64,000 nucleotides of DNA, from positions 1,984,001 through 2,048,000 of the forward strand of contig JAGYVD010000005.1 in the NCBI GenBank assembly GCA_021209875.1. The letters run 5' to 3'. Shown here in pieces: positions 12,470 through 24,632 of the stretch. Below the pieces are notes generated by a model that worked only from the letters and a program-made list of their open reading frames with translations, was not told the DNA's origin and ran no database searches. The stretch comes from Rosellinia necatrix. Its lineage: Eukaryota > Ascomycota > Sordariomycetes > Xylariales > Xylariaceae. Numbering within the stretch: position 1 is the first letter of the stretch; each line of letters begins with the position of its first letter. The position numbers were made by a program, and so were the translations under genes.

Positions 12470-13021
12470 CTAGAAGAAGCCGTACCGGCGGTGGTGGTGG
12501 TGGAAGAAGGAGGGGGGCTCGCGGGAGGCGCGCAGCTGGTGCTGCAGGTCCTCGGCGCGGGCCCAGGCGTCGCGGGCGGCGCGCTGGTCGATCTTGCGCA
12601 GGCGGTCGAGGCGGTCGAGGTCGTCCCGGAGCTTCTGGGCCTCGCGGTCCTGGTTGTTGACGGTGACGGTGAGCTCGCGCACGCGGATGTCGGCGATGCC
12701 CTTGTCGTGCCGGAGCGCGCGCAGCGCCGCGTCGCGGGCGTCGAGGTCCGCCCGCAGGCCGCGGCCCTCCGCCTGCAGGCGGGCCTTCTCCTTGTCCTTC
12801 GACGACGCCGATGCCAGCAGCGCCCGGTTCTCGCGCGTCAGCCGCTCGTTGGCCGCGCGCGCCCGCCGCTCCCGCTCGACCAGGTCGCTCCACTCGTCGA
12901 ACGTCACGGACGCGCAGTTGTCGTGGCAGGACTGGCGGCCGCCGTTGCGGGACGGGCGGTGGTGGTAGGAGAAGGACCGCGGGCGCGAGCTGAAAAACGG
13001 GTCGTCGATGTATTCGTACAT
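12470..13021 (-). CDS. Coiled-coil protein, His-rich C-terminus (unknown)
   Basis: Unrecognised 183-residue protein, no intron needed. The start is the ATG at 13021 (MYEYIDDPFFSSRP); the frame stays open upstream but the sequence there looks non-coding. Residues about 45-165 are strongly charged and helical (FDEWSDLVERERRARAANERL onwards), with many Arg, Glu, Asp and Leu in heptad-like spacing, so a long parallel coiled coil is likely. The end is unusual: PSFF, a His run, then RRYGFF. Codon third positions are very GC-rich compared with the surrounding DNA, which supports coding. It resembles the 5706-6731 protein in layout (disordered head, coiled coil, basic aromatic tail), but I see no clear sequence identity. 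Confidence 0.75.
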   Translation of the reverse strand: MYEYIDDPFFSSRPRSFSYHHRPSRNGGRQSCHDNCASVTFDEWSDLVERERRARAANERLTRENRALLASASSKDKEKARLQAEGRGLRADLDARDAALRALRHDKGIADIRVRELTVTVNNQDREAQKLRDDLDRLDRLRKIDQRAARDAWARAEDLQHQLRASREPPSFFHHHHRRYGFF

Positions 13022-16000
13022 GACGCCGAAGGAGGACGGAAATATGCCTTTCTGTCGGGGTGGGAAGGATGCGGGATAGGGACAAGGCGACGACCAAGGG
13101 ATTAGGGATGTATTAGGGATGTACGCTAGGTAGATGATAAGGCGGTGGAAGAGGGTTATCAAGTAGTTGGTTGGCCCTCTGGATTGCAGATTCTCGAGGC
13201 TAGTAGGGATAACGCACGGGAGAGAACCAACGACGGGCTCGAGGACCATGACGACTTATGTACGGTGGCATGCATACCCGTTGAGGGGGCCTCCCGGTTG
13301 GTAGGGCTATGGTGGAGATGTGGTTCGTGGGAAGATGACAGGCACCGGGGTTAAACCATGGGGCATCACGAGCCGCATTCTTAGGAGGCACGCTTAACCC
13401 AAAAACCATATAAATGATGGCTGATGCGTTGTAGGATGGGGGGCGCAGACCACCGTGGCTTGTCAATCCTGGGTCTCTCTCTCTACCTAAGTCGAGGGTG
13501 GCAGGTTCGAGAATGGCCTGTCGGTCTCGATATAGACCTTCTCCATAACACCACAACGGTATCTAACCCTGTGCTCTGTTTACAGATCCGTTGACTTATG
13601 TCGAGGTCATGTCTTAGACCCGGTCATTCAAGCGTAAATCACAAGACAAGGGTGGATCTTGCTGGGATTCGGTATGCGGCCGCCAAGTTGGACCGCGCGT
13701 AACCCAAAAAAAAAAAAAAAAGGGAAAAAAAAGACAGGCAACGAAAATATGCAAAAATAAAAGGAACATAAAAAATAGATAAAATATCTCTAGATTGATA
13801 ATGCTAAGTCATTTGGGGTCTATGGTGGCCCAACAAATGAGGAAGGCTCACCGAACTTGAGATTCTAAAGCTCGAAGTGGTCCTATCCAATCGAGATGTA
13901 TGGTGTATGCGCTTGTATGCGCTTGCACTAGACAAGCACTGTACATATTACATACTTATGCAGGTCACCACCGGGTACTTGCAGCATGCATGCTGCCTGC
14001 AGGGGGAGTTTTTAGCCTCGCCCAGGTGGTCTTGGCCGGATCTGCTTGAAGGCTTTTTCTTTCGCTCCTCAAACTCGACCATTTTTTTTTTTTATTGACC
14101 ATGATCCAGGCCGCCAAGGGGAAACTCCAGCAACAACCAGCATGCAAAACCGCCGACTTTGGGTTATCCGCCTACTACGTACCATATACTGCTGCTACTT
14201 TGTTTTTGCACTTCTCTCGGGGTGTTATACGAGGTTACACACCTTTCAGCAGTAAGGTCATCACGAACGATCTAGGCTGCCCATATTGGGAAAAAAAAAA
14301 AAAAAAAAAAAAAAGAAAAAAAAGGGAAAATAATACATGACACTCGTCGCCAGCACATGGCCAATAGCGGACAGGCGATAGTTCCATTGTGTTCTTATTG
14401 TTGTGACGTACCATGGTTGTCCCTGCTATGTCTACTATCGACGGTATTAGCAAAATCAAAAGGGCCTGTAGATCTGTAAATCTATTCTACATGACTCACT
14501 CCGGCCATACCTCTCACTAGAAATTCTTACACATGATGTTTGAGTGCTTGGGCATGTTGGGCAGGAATTACCTACACGGTCATGAATTGCGATTGTCACC
14601 CCATGCTGTGCTGTGCTGTGCTGTCTTCAAACACGGTTTTCCATGGTGTGTGAAGCCGCCCGACCTTGCTACACTTAGCTATCGAAAGAACACACCATCT
14701 CAGCTAACGGGGCGTACGCTAGCAGTCGGCCACCCTCCTTTCCCCGTGCTTTCTCAGCCCCCAAGGAGCAGCTGAGAAAGGCCGCGCCAACATGTTCTGG
14801 CCCCCAACCTACTCTCTGAGACGACGTCACCCACCACCAATTTAGGCCCCAACACTAGGTTAACGGATAATGACGAAACCCCCAGGGTGTTCCTTTATCA
14901 TTGATACAGTCATTATAATTGGGTACGTATATGTAATCCTTTTGGAAACGGGACCCTGGGGCTCGCCGGCTGCCTCCCATGGCTTGCTGCCTCCTTGCTC
15001 CAACGATGTTAGTCATCATGGTTCGACATAGGACCCGTAATCGATACCCGACCTGGAACCTGAGATCAAAGATTACAAGTTAAGCCCGCATACCGCCGCA
15101 TTGTTGTGGCTGGGCCTTCGGACTCGGGTAGGGTACGTCCGGAAGCCACACTGAATAATTCTCACCCTACCCTACCTGTAACTTATCATTATGTGCAGGG
15201 ACACGGCCACTAGACACGAAGCCACGAATTCGCGCAGCCACACGTGACGTGGTCAACTACTTGTTGGGATCCTCGGACCTGCCGATCGGCTGTTTCCTTG
15301 AAAGAAACAGAAACCCTATTCTCAGATACTCACGTCTTTCCTTCCGGTATTATCCCGCGCCCCTAGCGCAACGCGTTCCAGTAGCCTGTCTTCTCAGCTA
15401 GATGATATGTAGGTTGTTAGATAACTAGTGCGGCTTAAAGAACTCTATAGTTGCTTTTTGCTTACCAGGTAAGGTCAGCTTGTGGTCAGCTTATTTGACA
15501 AGACGGCCAATACTATTAGGACTTTCATCTATAATCATACGATAATCCCTCTGACGTCATTCTCATGTTGTAGGATTCAACGCAATTAAGGACGGGTTGT
15601 GGGTTATAGTCAAGATCATGAGAAGTAATATCCAGTACTTGTTAGAAGCTCGGTTATTGATGATTCGTCAAAGTATCTTGGTGGGACCCTTTATCTCTTT
15701 CCCCAAATGCGAGGGCTTTTTCATTTTCCCTTTTGTAATCAGAGGTAGTAAAGCACATTAGTAAGAACTTAGCCAGGAATGTCGTTGTTATGTTTTTTCA
15801 AGCGACAGATACTTATGGAAACTTCGCCAACAAGTTCTTGATAAAGTATAGACATCATGATCGCCAGTTAGCAAATTGCCTCAGTTAGCCATATCTAAAT
15901 ATGTGGTCAAGGGGCGGAGAGGGAATCTGCGCATTCAGCTTTGAAGAGTGCTTATATCCGGTTGCTAATATCGGTACTTTTATATCAGAAGCTTTTTATA

Positions 16001-17152
16001 TACAAATATTAAAGTGTTAGTATAGAAGTCTGTAAAACTAGAGGTTTTGGTATCTAAAATTAAAGTCCTCTATACCACGTTTCCCCATAGAGCAGAAACC
16101 TTCTTATAAACACCACCTTATAAAACCTGGACAAGATCATTGCTGAGGGCGATTTTTGCAATATATAGCAAATTACTAAATTAATATAAATACAAGTTTA
16201 AATAATATAGAGGGGAATCTTTTAAAAAGAAAGGAATAGTAAAGCTTTTCCTTGGGTCTCTGTCATGGCGATCGTGTGTAGGGTACGTCCTTAGATAATA
16301 TGGTAAATTAAGCAGAGGTCAAGGTTAAAAAATCCCAGGCCAAGTTAATATAGGTGCTTTGGAATGTGTTCTGCCAGGCAGTAACGCAACGAACACAGGT
16401 ACCTAGCAAGGCAGGTAAGGGGAGCGATTTTTTGTATTTTCACGTCGCCGAGAGACTTTATCACGGCATCGTAACTTTACTTCAATGATCCATGTTTGCT
16501 AATTGAGTGCGCGGAGTAATTAGAGTTCGAGAGACGTGGTTTCGGCTATTAAGGGAATGCGACAACGAAATACTACCCTAACCTGGTATGCCGAAGGACT
16601 ACACAGGCAAGAATGTACACCGATTGATTCAGAGGGAGGCTGGCGGCTAGCCGCATTGCTGAATGAACGTATGCTCCTCTCTACTACCCTGCCGTTTTTT
16701 TTTTAACCCCAGTTACTCGAGTCCTACAACTTGAAGCGGTCCAAATGAGTCGCCCAGAGTACTGGAAGAAGAAGCATGTCTCAAAGACCACCAGGAATAA
16801 GATAGAGGATAGCATTTCGGCGAATTGAACATAACATATCGTGATATAGTCCAGATTATGAGTGAAGTGTATCATAGAAGGCCGATTCCACATTGGCCGC
16901 AGATGGCCCTAGAGTCGGAGACTCGGGGCTACTTCGTATCGTGCATAGGCAGATAGCTAGGCGCCCTAAAATGCACCGAGCGCCGTCGTGTAGATAGGCG
17001 TCCTTGGGTGGCAAGTGGTATCATGTCTACCGTTTTCCCCTTTCGTGATGGGATATAGCAACGCGTGGGGGCGAGCCACCATTGCTGACATCCTAAATAC
17101 CGTAACTCCGATCAAATCAGTAGCTGCAAGAGGCTTGATAATTGATAATCTA
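13022..17152. other. 4.1-kb gene-poor, partly AT-rich region
   Basis: No gene supported. Long A-runs occur at about 13706-13720 and 14290-14313. Base composition becomes clearly AT-rich from about 15400 to 16350, with many stop codons in every frame, as in repeat-induced-point-mutation (RIP) decayed sequence. No terminal repeats or recognisable transposon protein remains. Confidence 0.5.
15400..16350. repeat. AT-rich block, candidate RIP-decayed repeat
   Basis: TA-rich stretch lacking long open frames, flanked by normal-composition DNA. The RIP interpretation is inference from composition only. No element family recognised. Confidence 0.35.
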
Positions 17153-17825
17153 TCAGGCCTGTGAGCTTTCAGAAGTGACGGCACCACCAACTGGCTCCCC
17201 TAGGGCCGCAAGGAGACTGGCATCGTCCTCGGCGTCACTGTCATCTCCGCTGTCATCATCGTCGCGATCCTGCAAATCAACAACCACTGTTTCAAAAAAA
17301 AAAAAAAAAATTAGCGACACATGTCCCTCAACGCTCAATTAACCTGTGGCAGCGCACGCTTGCGACAGAACGCGTGAGTGGCATACAACATGACTTACTA
17401 ATAGCGCCGCCCTGCAGCTTATCCATCTGAAAGCCAGCTTGTAGAGAGCTTCCGGCATCGAAAACACACCGACCATAGTCTAAGCCCAGGTCACCGTTGT
17501 CCTTGAGGCGCAAGCACACCTGGCGGAAATGCTCGTGGTGAGGGTCCAGGTGCTCGTCGAAGATGAGCACGACGTTTTGGTGCTGGTGGCAGAATGTAGC
17601 ACAGTCTGGTCCTAGCGCCGCGGCTAATTTTGCCGGGTCTTGAACTGTTGTGACCAGTCGGGTGAAGACGCTGGCGCGGAGAAGCCCTGCGCTGTTCGGC
17701 CCAGCATAGATTGAGACATTCGGTGGCAGGCTCACTTCACGCTCCGTCGTCGACCCAGTGGTAAGTTGTTCCGCATGAGAAGCCTTAGACGAGCTAGGCT
17801 TTTGTGTGGCCATTGTAGTTATCAT
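17153..17825 (-). CDS. Hypothetical protein with acidic C-terminus
   Basis: Unrecognised protein. Model: complement(join(17153..17286,17399..17825)), 186 residues from the ATG at 17825, or 182 from the next ATG at 17813 (MATQKPSSS). The 112-nt intron has a GTAAGT donor and ends after a poly-T run at GAAACAG; other acceptors break the frame. The body (about 45-135) is globular, containing LIFDEHLDPHHEHFRQVCL and GLDYGRCVFDAG segments, His-rich but matching no catalytic signature I know. The second exon encodes a very acidic tract (DRDDDDSGDDSDAEDD) and a short Ala/Ser tail. It lies at the edge of AT-rich DNA, next to another small minus-strand gene at 18183. It could be a lineage-restricted fungal gene. 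Confidence 0.6.
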
Positions 17826-18182
17826 TAAGTGTGCAATTTGGACCTGGCAGATAGCGGCCAAGATGGAGTGTGAGGGGGATGAGAAAGAAATTGACGCCTA
17901 CATAAGTGCCTACATACCTAACCCTTAGACTACCTAGTTAGTTAGACATTAATAATACTACTACTATACCTAAGGACCAATTGTTGCTTCAGTGTGGGTC
18001 CCTGAAGCCCACATAGCTCATAGCTTAGCGGCCGAGTGCAACACAAGACCTCCAAGTATCGCTATTTTGTTGGAGATGCCTCAACTAATAACTAATCCCC
18101 ACAGTGTGTTCCTCTCTTTCTGTTAGGAAATAGGGTAGAATGGTTACCAGTTCCACATAATCTAACGGCTCACCAGCAGCGT

Positions 18183-18663
18183 CTATGAAGGCCACACAAA
18201 CGTGGCGTCGCTTCGCAAAGAGAATCCTATCACGCCAACCCTCTCATAAAGACCCCCATGATCCTCTAGGATTAGCAAGTCGATGCTGAATGATGTAAGT
18301 CTCAGTGGTGCATGGTAGCCAGCAGGAATGAAATCGAAATACTCCGACTTTGAACCCCCCAATGGAATGTAGCGAGCGTAGGTACGACAGTGCTTCTGCT
18401 GGGTCGTCCAATCGTTGTATACCAACGACAATCTGACACAAGGGTTTATCCTGCCGACTGCTTCACCATCGAGCCATTTGGCCTCTAGTGGGAACGTTTG
18501 TTAGTTAAGGGGAAATGTTATTTTTGATAACTATAACCTTCCTTACAGGTGTGCCTACTCTTTACCAAGTATCTAGACACCCAAGGACTATGTATATAAG
18601 CCATAATAACTGGAGGCTACCTGACAGGGGGAACTGCCCTCTTTGTGCAAGAGCATAAGTCAT
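18183..18663 (-). CDS. Small protein or truncated gene remnant
   Basis: Model: complement(join(18183..18484,18621..18663)), 114 residues. The donor is weak (GTAGCC), but a CTTAACTAAC branch-like sequence precedes the CACTAG acceptor and the frame is kept (LSEAKWLDGEAVGRINPC). The C-terminal motif LILEDHGGLYERVGVIGF loosely resembles the ends of fungal HET (heterokaryon incompatibility) proteins, where a similar YxRVG segment occurs. The N-terminal HET domain is absent, so this may be the 3' remnant of a larger gene. An acceptor-like TTTCAG just before the ATG allows a lost upstream exon. Weakly supported. Confidence 0.4.
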
Positions 18664-19400
18664 TTCTGAAACTATCAACAGTACGAACCGTGATAGGATT
18701 GTGGGACTGCCGGTGTCATTTGAAGCCATATCAATCTAACTTTGCACCTGATGACCTTTATTAAAAATATTAGAGTTGCATAGTTATATTTGAACGCTAT
18801 TGGTATAGAAAAGCGCCATCGTCTGTATTTGTATTTAGGCACCGTTGTGTGAGCAGTCGTTGCCGTTACTATTGCCGTTATTATTGCGAAGGTGGATAAA
18901 TGTATAAACATGGTATAATCATGTGACTGTATAGGTATATAAGTGTCTTAATGAACGAAGAAGTGTGGTAACATAGCTTGCAGAACAACGACGGTTTCCC
19001 AATATACAGATCACTTTTGCCTATATTCTCATAGCGGCCCCAATCTGCCTTCTCTTACATGTGGGGATTCCGACCCGGATTGTGCGCAAAAACCCCCTCC
19101 GGGACCCACGAGCCGAGCTCGCTATCCATCCATGCCGATTCCGTATATGTATGTACCCCAGGTACATATATGCATGTTAATCATATCGCGTCTAGGCTGG
19201 GAGCTTCCTGAACTACCGTCCGGCCTCCGACACCGCATTGGTGGATATAAAGCTGTTATACCCGGAATCCCCAAACGTTCTGCCCATCTTGGACTAGATA
19301 GGATGCGGTATGGTTGTTATTATTCTTATTGCCATGTCCATCTCGGTCTGCACCACTTTGATCCTCTCCTCTTACACCCCCTATCTACCTACCACTCAAA
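18664..19400. other. Intergenic, MFS promoter region
   Basis: AT-rich proximal half. A TATA-like ATATAAAG at about 19245 lies roughly 155 bp upstream of the MFS start codon. No gene seen. Confidence 0.4.
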
Positions 19401-21038
19401 ATGATGCCCGTGTCTGAGCCCGTGCTGGCCGTCCAGCCGCACCTATCACAAGCTAATATGGACGCGCAGCTTTACCAGTCGGAAAAGGGACTCCTCTTCG
19501 AAGGCCCGTCAAATTCCAACGAGGTGATCGTCGACTGGGAAGGGCCCGACGACCCGGCCAACCCCCTGAACTGGTCGTCGCTGCGCAAGACGTTTATCAT
19601 CGTGCTCGTGTCCGCCGTGACGTTCAACATCTCCCTGGTGCCCACCATCTTTGCCCCGGGCGTGCCGCTCCTCCTCAGCGAGTTCCACAGCGAGAGCAGC
19701 GCGTTGGCGAGCTTCGTCGTGTCGGCGTACGTCGTGCCCTTCGCGGTCGCCCCGCTGGTCGTGGCGCCGCTGAGCGAGCTCTACGGCCGCAATGTCGTCA
19801 TGAACGCGGCGAACTTCGGGTTCTTGGTCTTCACCGTCGTCTGCGCCGTCAGCAATGGCATCGCGCTGTTCATCGTCTTCCGCATTTTCCAGGGCCTCGC
19901 GGGATGCGTGCCCCTCGTGCTCGGCGGCGGCATGATCGGCGACCTCGTCCCGCCGGAAAAAAGGGGGCGGGCCTTGAGCGGATGGCAGCTTGGTCCTTTG
20001 CTGGTGCGTATCATAACTACTTTGGTAATTTAAGTGACAGGAGGACACCTAACGGGATATCTAGGGACCTGTCATCGGACCCGTGGCTGGGGGCTACATT
20101 GCTCAAAATATCGGCTGGCGTTGGCTGTTTTGGCTCGTCGCGATTTTGGTATGTGCACTTGATCTCACTAAACCTGGCGATATTAATCAGCTGGGTCGTA
20201 TTCTAATTGTCCATAGAGTGGTGTATTGACTTTATTGTACTTACTGACCCCCGAGACGTATCCTTCGGTATTACTTGCACGGAAAGCGGCACGTCTCCAA
20301 AAAGAGAACGGAAGCAGGATCTATATTGCAGCGGGGTCTACACGAAGCACACCCAGAGAGCTGCTTCTCAAGTCGATAACCCGGCCACTAAAGATGTTGT
20401 CCAGATCACCGATTGTCGTAATCCTATCCTTACAGCTGGCTATCGTCTACGGTTATCTGTACATCCTTTTTACGACTTTTGTGTTCGTATTTCAAGACCA
20501 GTATCAGTTCCGGCCTGGGGCGGCGGGCCTCGCCTATCTAGGTCTCGGTGTCGGGTTCTTGATTTCGCTCATTGGCAACGGCTTGACGTCCGATTATATT
20601 GCGAAGAAAGAAGCGCAGGGCGGAGAAATAAAACCGGAGAGCCGACTTACCCCTTTGATCCTCGGCGTTCTATTGATTCCAGCGGGATTGATCTGGTATG
20701 GATGGACGGCCCAATACAAAGTCCACTGGATAGTGCCAATCATAGGCACGTCTTTTATTGGCATGGGCGTGAATCTCGTTTGGATACCCGTACAGTCATA
20801 CTTGATCGATGCCTTTACCATCTACGCCGCCAGCGCACTCGCAGCGAATACAGTGGTCAGGTCTATATTTGGAGTAGTTCTTCCATTGGCGGGCCAGCCC
20901 CTTTACAACAAGCTAGGCTTGGGTTGGGGCAATACGCTATTGGCTTTCATTGCTCTAGCCACTGCGCCTCTAACTTGGCTGATCATGAAGTACGGAGAGC
21001 GTATGAGATTACATCCTCGTTTCCAACTAGACCTTTAG
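19401..21038 (+). CDS. MFS multidrug transporter (DHA1-type)
   Basis: Proton-coupled efflux permease of the plasma membrane, drug:H+ antiporter family. Model: join(19401..20003,20065..20148,20217..21038), 502 residues, with introns of 61 and 68 nt (GTGCGT/CTAG and GTATGT/CATAG). The soluble N-terminus carries the fungal DHA1 signature [16 protein letters not shown]. Helix 1 starts near residue 62. The loop motif ELYGRN and the motif-C-like stretch after WQLGPLL ([13 protein letters not shown], crossing the first splice site) fit the family. About 12 membrane segments, with a central loop near [18 protein letters not shown] typical of the Tpo1/Flr1 group. A tandem ATG offers an alternative start one codon later. 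Exon 1 is markedly more GC-rich than exon 3. The adjacent FAD oxidase and bZIP regulator suggest export of, or resistance to, a small molecule. Confidence 0.93.
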
Positions 21039-22908
21039 AATTCGTCTTTTCTTTCTTACCTTCACAGGGACGACGGAAGCATTAAATATATTTTCAAACA
21101 TCATAGTGCGCGGATATTTTTTCGTAGGAAAGGAATTCGATGCTAATCGAATGTGAATTGCCCAAGTATCCGATCACTCTGCTTAGTGTTACAATTAAAT
21201 CATAAAACATTGAATTTATATAGTATAGCGTGATGTATAACTATAAAGTGACAGGCTTAACAATGATATACCACAGTTGTTTCTTTTAATCCTTTTAACT
21301 AACCACGATCCTTTCTAAAATAAAATATTTTATTATAGATATAGTTATGTGATGTGAAGAATACCCAGAGTGAGGTCTAGTCACTATGAGGTAGCAGCTG
21401 GGTCGCAGGTAGATAGCTTAGTATAGGGGTAGGGCTTAATATTATTGATTCCTGAGCCTACATCTAGGTGGGAGGCCTTCAGTCCTTATATACACAAATA
21501 TGCCTTCTAGAGCTACCCCCTAGGGTAGCTGGTACCTCGCCATGTGATCCATCCACCTGACAAGTTATATAAAATGCCTTTAGCCACTCCTAGAAAATCC
21601 AGGAAACCTTGAATCGGACTGGTCTGTTTTATCAAACAAGTTGAAAACTCCCATAGCTATAGTTTACTGTACGTACTAAAATTGTAGATTTATGCCACCA
21701 AGAGGTCCATACACCACCCGCAAGTCTTTCGCACAAGTGCAAAATGGCTTTGATTAAGAAGTGTCTTTTTTCCGCCAATAATCCATATGAGTCGGCGGAG
21801 ATAAATCCTGCATCGCTCCGAACAAGCCGATAAAAGGGTGTAAATCAGGAGAAATCACAATACTTGGCATGTCAATAATGACTGCATCGGGGCAGCCCCG
21901 TTCGGCCTACCGTCTAACGGGAAAGGAGGATCGGCAGACCTGCTGATAAAGCGAAGTACAATTCACTCCGTTCCCCTAGCCCCTGTCAGGACATGACGGG
22001 GCGCGGCCGAGTCCAGAGTGCACAACGTTAGGACGGCAGACCAGCAGCGATATAGAACCCAGGGTAAGGATTAGATGGCTATTGATCCCTGGCCTCTGTA
22101 CAACTAATGGGGAGGTATTGCCCCCTGAAATACTGGATGCCCGGTATACACCGGCTCAGTAGGTCTCTATAGCCTCGCCAAGAACCTGCCTTGGCTATTC
22201 TTCAAAACAGCACCATAATTTAATTATATAGGATATGGTTCTCACTATAACAATCACCTTTAACAAGAACTAAAGCGATTGCATATAAAGATTCAAAGAC
22301 GTAGTGCTATTATTACTGTATTTGCGTTAGCCGCAACGGTTCTGAGTTCCTCCCCCTTCCCCAAATGTTCGACAATTCTACCCAATCATTCGCAACCCTA
22401 TTGCACGCATGGCTACAGGGATCTGCCGCATGCAGGCGTAATCCAGATGCATATGCGCCAACCCAATTTTGGAGCGAGCAAAAGAGCTGTCTCGCCCTTG
22501 TCTAGCCCACTCCGGCATCCAAGACCGACTGATGATGCCAACTCGACCGTGCGTCGGTGAATCTTCTGCCTATCTCGTAACTTTTCCAACACCTATCGGC
22601 CTACTTCTCTTAATGACGCCGATTAAGAACGGCCGGGATATCAGCCCGTAGGATAATTCTGAGTCTCCGTGCCTATACGTACTAGACATGGTCAACTGTA
22701 AATGCGGCGAAGGTGTCAATGCAGCATCTAGTGCAAGGGTGAATCAGTCTCCAGTAAACAATCCGAATTATTTAAAAAGACTCGCTTGATCGGGCCTTCT
22801 CTCGTTCTCATCTTCTCTCGGTCCCATCTTCTCTCAGTCTCATCTTCGCACAGAGTACATCGAAAGAGTCTTTCTTCACTCAATCTCCTTCGGTTCGTTG
22901 CTGGCAAA
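21039..22908. other. AT-rich intergenic region
   Basis: No gene supported. 21100-21350 is strongly AT-rich. The 3' end contains a pyrimidine-rich TCTCGTTCTCATCTTCTC-type leader at 22800-22860, a common fungal core-promoter/5' UTR feature, just upstream of the FAD oxidase. Confidence 0.45.
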
Positions 22909-24632
22909 ATGTGGTTTGTGGGCATTTCCTACCTAATCGCGATTGCAACTATCTTGACGAACGTTACCGCCTCCCATGGTAATGAGTCCCAATGCCAGGA
23001 TGCCGTATGTTATTTTCCCGTCACCTTTATATGGCGCAGGGCTAGTGCTAAATGGAATAAAAAAAATTCAGTGCGAAACGCTTGCGTCTGAGTTTCCTGG
23101 CAGACTCTATTACGGCGGAGCGGACGCCGACTTTAGCATCTGGGATCAAAAGCAGCTGCAGACGGCCTATCTCTGTCGAGTCGAGCCGTCTTCGGCCATT
23201 GAGGTTGCAAGAGTTTTACGGATCCTCGTGAATACCTGGTGCCGTTTCGCCGTAAAATGCGGTGGCCACTCACGGTACCCAGACGACTCGGTCTCCGTCG
23301 GCGGCGTTACAATCGACCTGGCCCTCCTCAACAACACAGTAGTCTCAGACGACCGTACCACCGCTCAAGTTGGGGGTGGAGCTCTCACCCGGCAGGTGTA
23401 TGCTGCACTTGATCCGTATGGCTTGGCGTACGTTGGTGGCAGAGTCGGGCAAGTCGGCATTGGTGGGTTTGCTCTCGGCGGTGGGACATCAGCTCTCTCC
23501 GGGAAGCGTGGATGGGCCGTAGACAATATCCTAGAATACGAGGTTGGTGGATGAATGGTCGTTGCGTTTCTCTCCATTTGCTCACCATTCGCAGATTGTG
23601 TTGGCAAATTCGACGGTGGTAATAGCATCCGAACACCGGCATCCGGACTTGTATTACGCGCTGCGAGGCGGTGGCAACAATTTTGGTATTGTGACATCAT
23701 TCAACGTGAGCGTCTTTCCCCAGGGCGCTGTCTATGCGGGCTCTCGCAGCTTTGGCGATAATCAGACAAGCCGCTTCCTCGAGGAGGCGGAGAAGATATT
23801 CACGATTGAGGATTCGGAGGACGTCAACGTTGGACTCGAATACCGATACGGTTATTCCGCACAGCAGGGTGGCTTTGTTATGTCCAGCACTCAACGATAT
23901 TCCGAACCCGTTCTTAACCCGCCTGTGTTTCGGGACTTGAATGAGATTCCCGCATTGACTAATCTTGCAGGGGGTATCAACAGCCTGGCAAATAGCACAA
24001 GATTTTCCGGACCACTAGGACAAACAAGGTATCAACCAAACCGATCTTAGGCATGTGTAGAAGAACATTAACTCTCGCGACAGGAACGTGTTTGCCTCTC
24101 TAACACATTACCCATCTATAGAGCTCGGTAAAAAGGCCATCGAAATATTTAAGACTGAATGGCGAATGATAAATTCAACGGACGTGAGTCCAGAGCTGAT
24201 CACGTACTCGATCCCTGCAAGCGCAATCCAAAAGATGAAGCTGGGAGGGGGTAACGCTCTAGGCCTTGATGTCAGGGGGCATCTTGTCAGTAAGTGTGGA
24301 TATCCCATAAATCATTACCGTTTCATGCAGAAGAAGAGTGAATTAAAATCCATCCAGTCAACCTGCTGTCCTTGAGCTGGATCAATAGTGCAAATGACGA
24401 AGTCGCCTACTCTTTTGCAAATCGCTTCATCGACAGTTTCCGCCAGGCAGCGAAGAGTCTCAACGTCTTTCATCCGTTCATTTATATCAACTATGCCAAC
24501 AAGGGCCAAGACGTCTTCTCCGGTTACGGTGACGAGAATAAAAAGAGACTGCTAGCGATCCAACAGGCTGTCGACCCTCAGGGGGTCTTCACATCCTCGG
24601 GACTTTGGCGCGGGTTCTTCAAGTTGCACTGA
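22909..24632 (+). CDS. Secreted FAD-linked oxidoreductase (berberine-bridge-enzyme type)
   Basis: Oxidises a small substrate using FAD and molecular oxygen, probably in the secretory route. Model: join(22909..23004,23072..23542,23595..24028,24084..24289,24358..24632), 493 residues; all four introns (52-68 nt) keep frame. The N-terminus is a signal peptide (MWFVGISYLIAIATILTNVTA). The PCMH FAD-binding domain includes KCGGHSRYPDDS, where H98 is the usual 8-alpha covalent FAD attachment site, then VGGVTIDL, GGGTSALSGKRGW and ALRGGGNNFGIVT. The C-terminal BBE domain ends with YINYANKGQDVFSGYG and DPQGVFTSSG. Oddity: the second FAD-linking Cys of bicovalent members (GWACD) is Val182 here (GWAVD), so single covalent attachment is predicted. 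Many fungal relatives sit in secondary-metabolite clusters; neighbours here are a transporter and a bZIP gene. Confidence 0.92.

Noticed and set aside
12452..13105. Plus-strand 217-residue frame opposite the second coiled-coil gene
   Set aside because: Mirror of GC-rich coding DNA; the minus frame has the coherent coiled-coil composition and ATG.
20207..21085. Alternative plus-strand frame over the last MFS exon
   Set aside because: The overlapping frame carries the conserved MFS helices; this one is an out-of-frame shadow.
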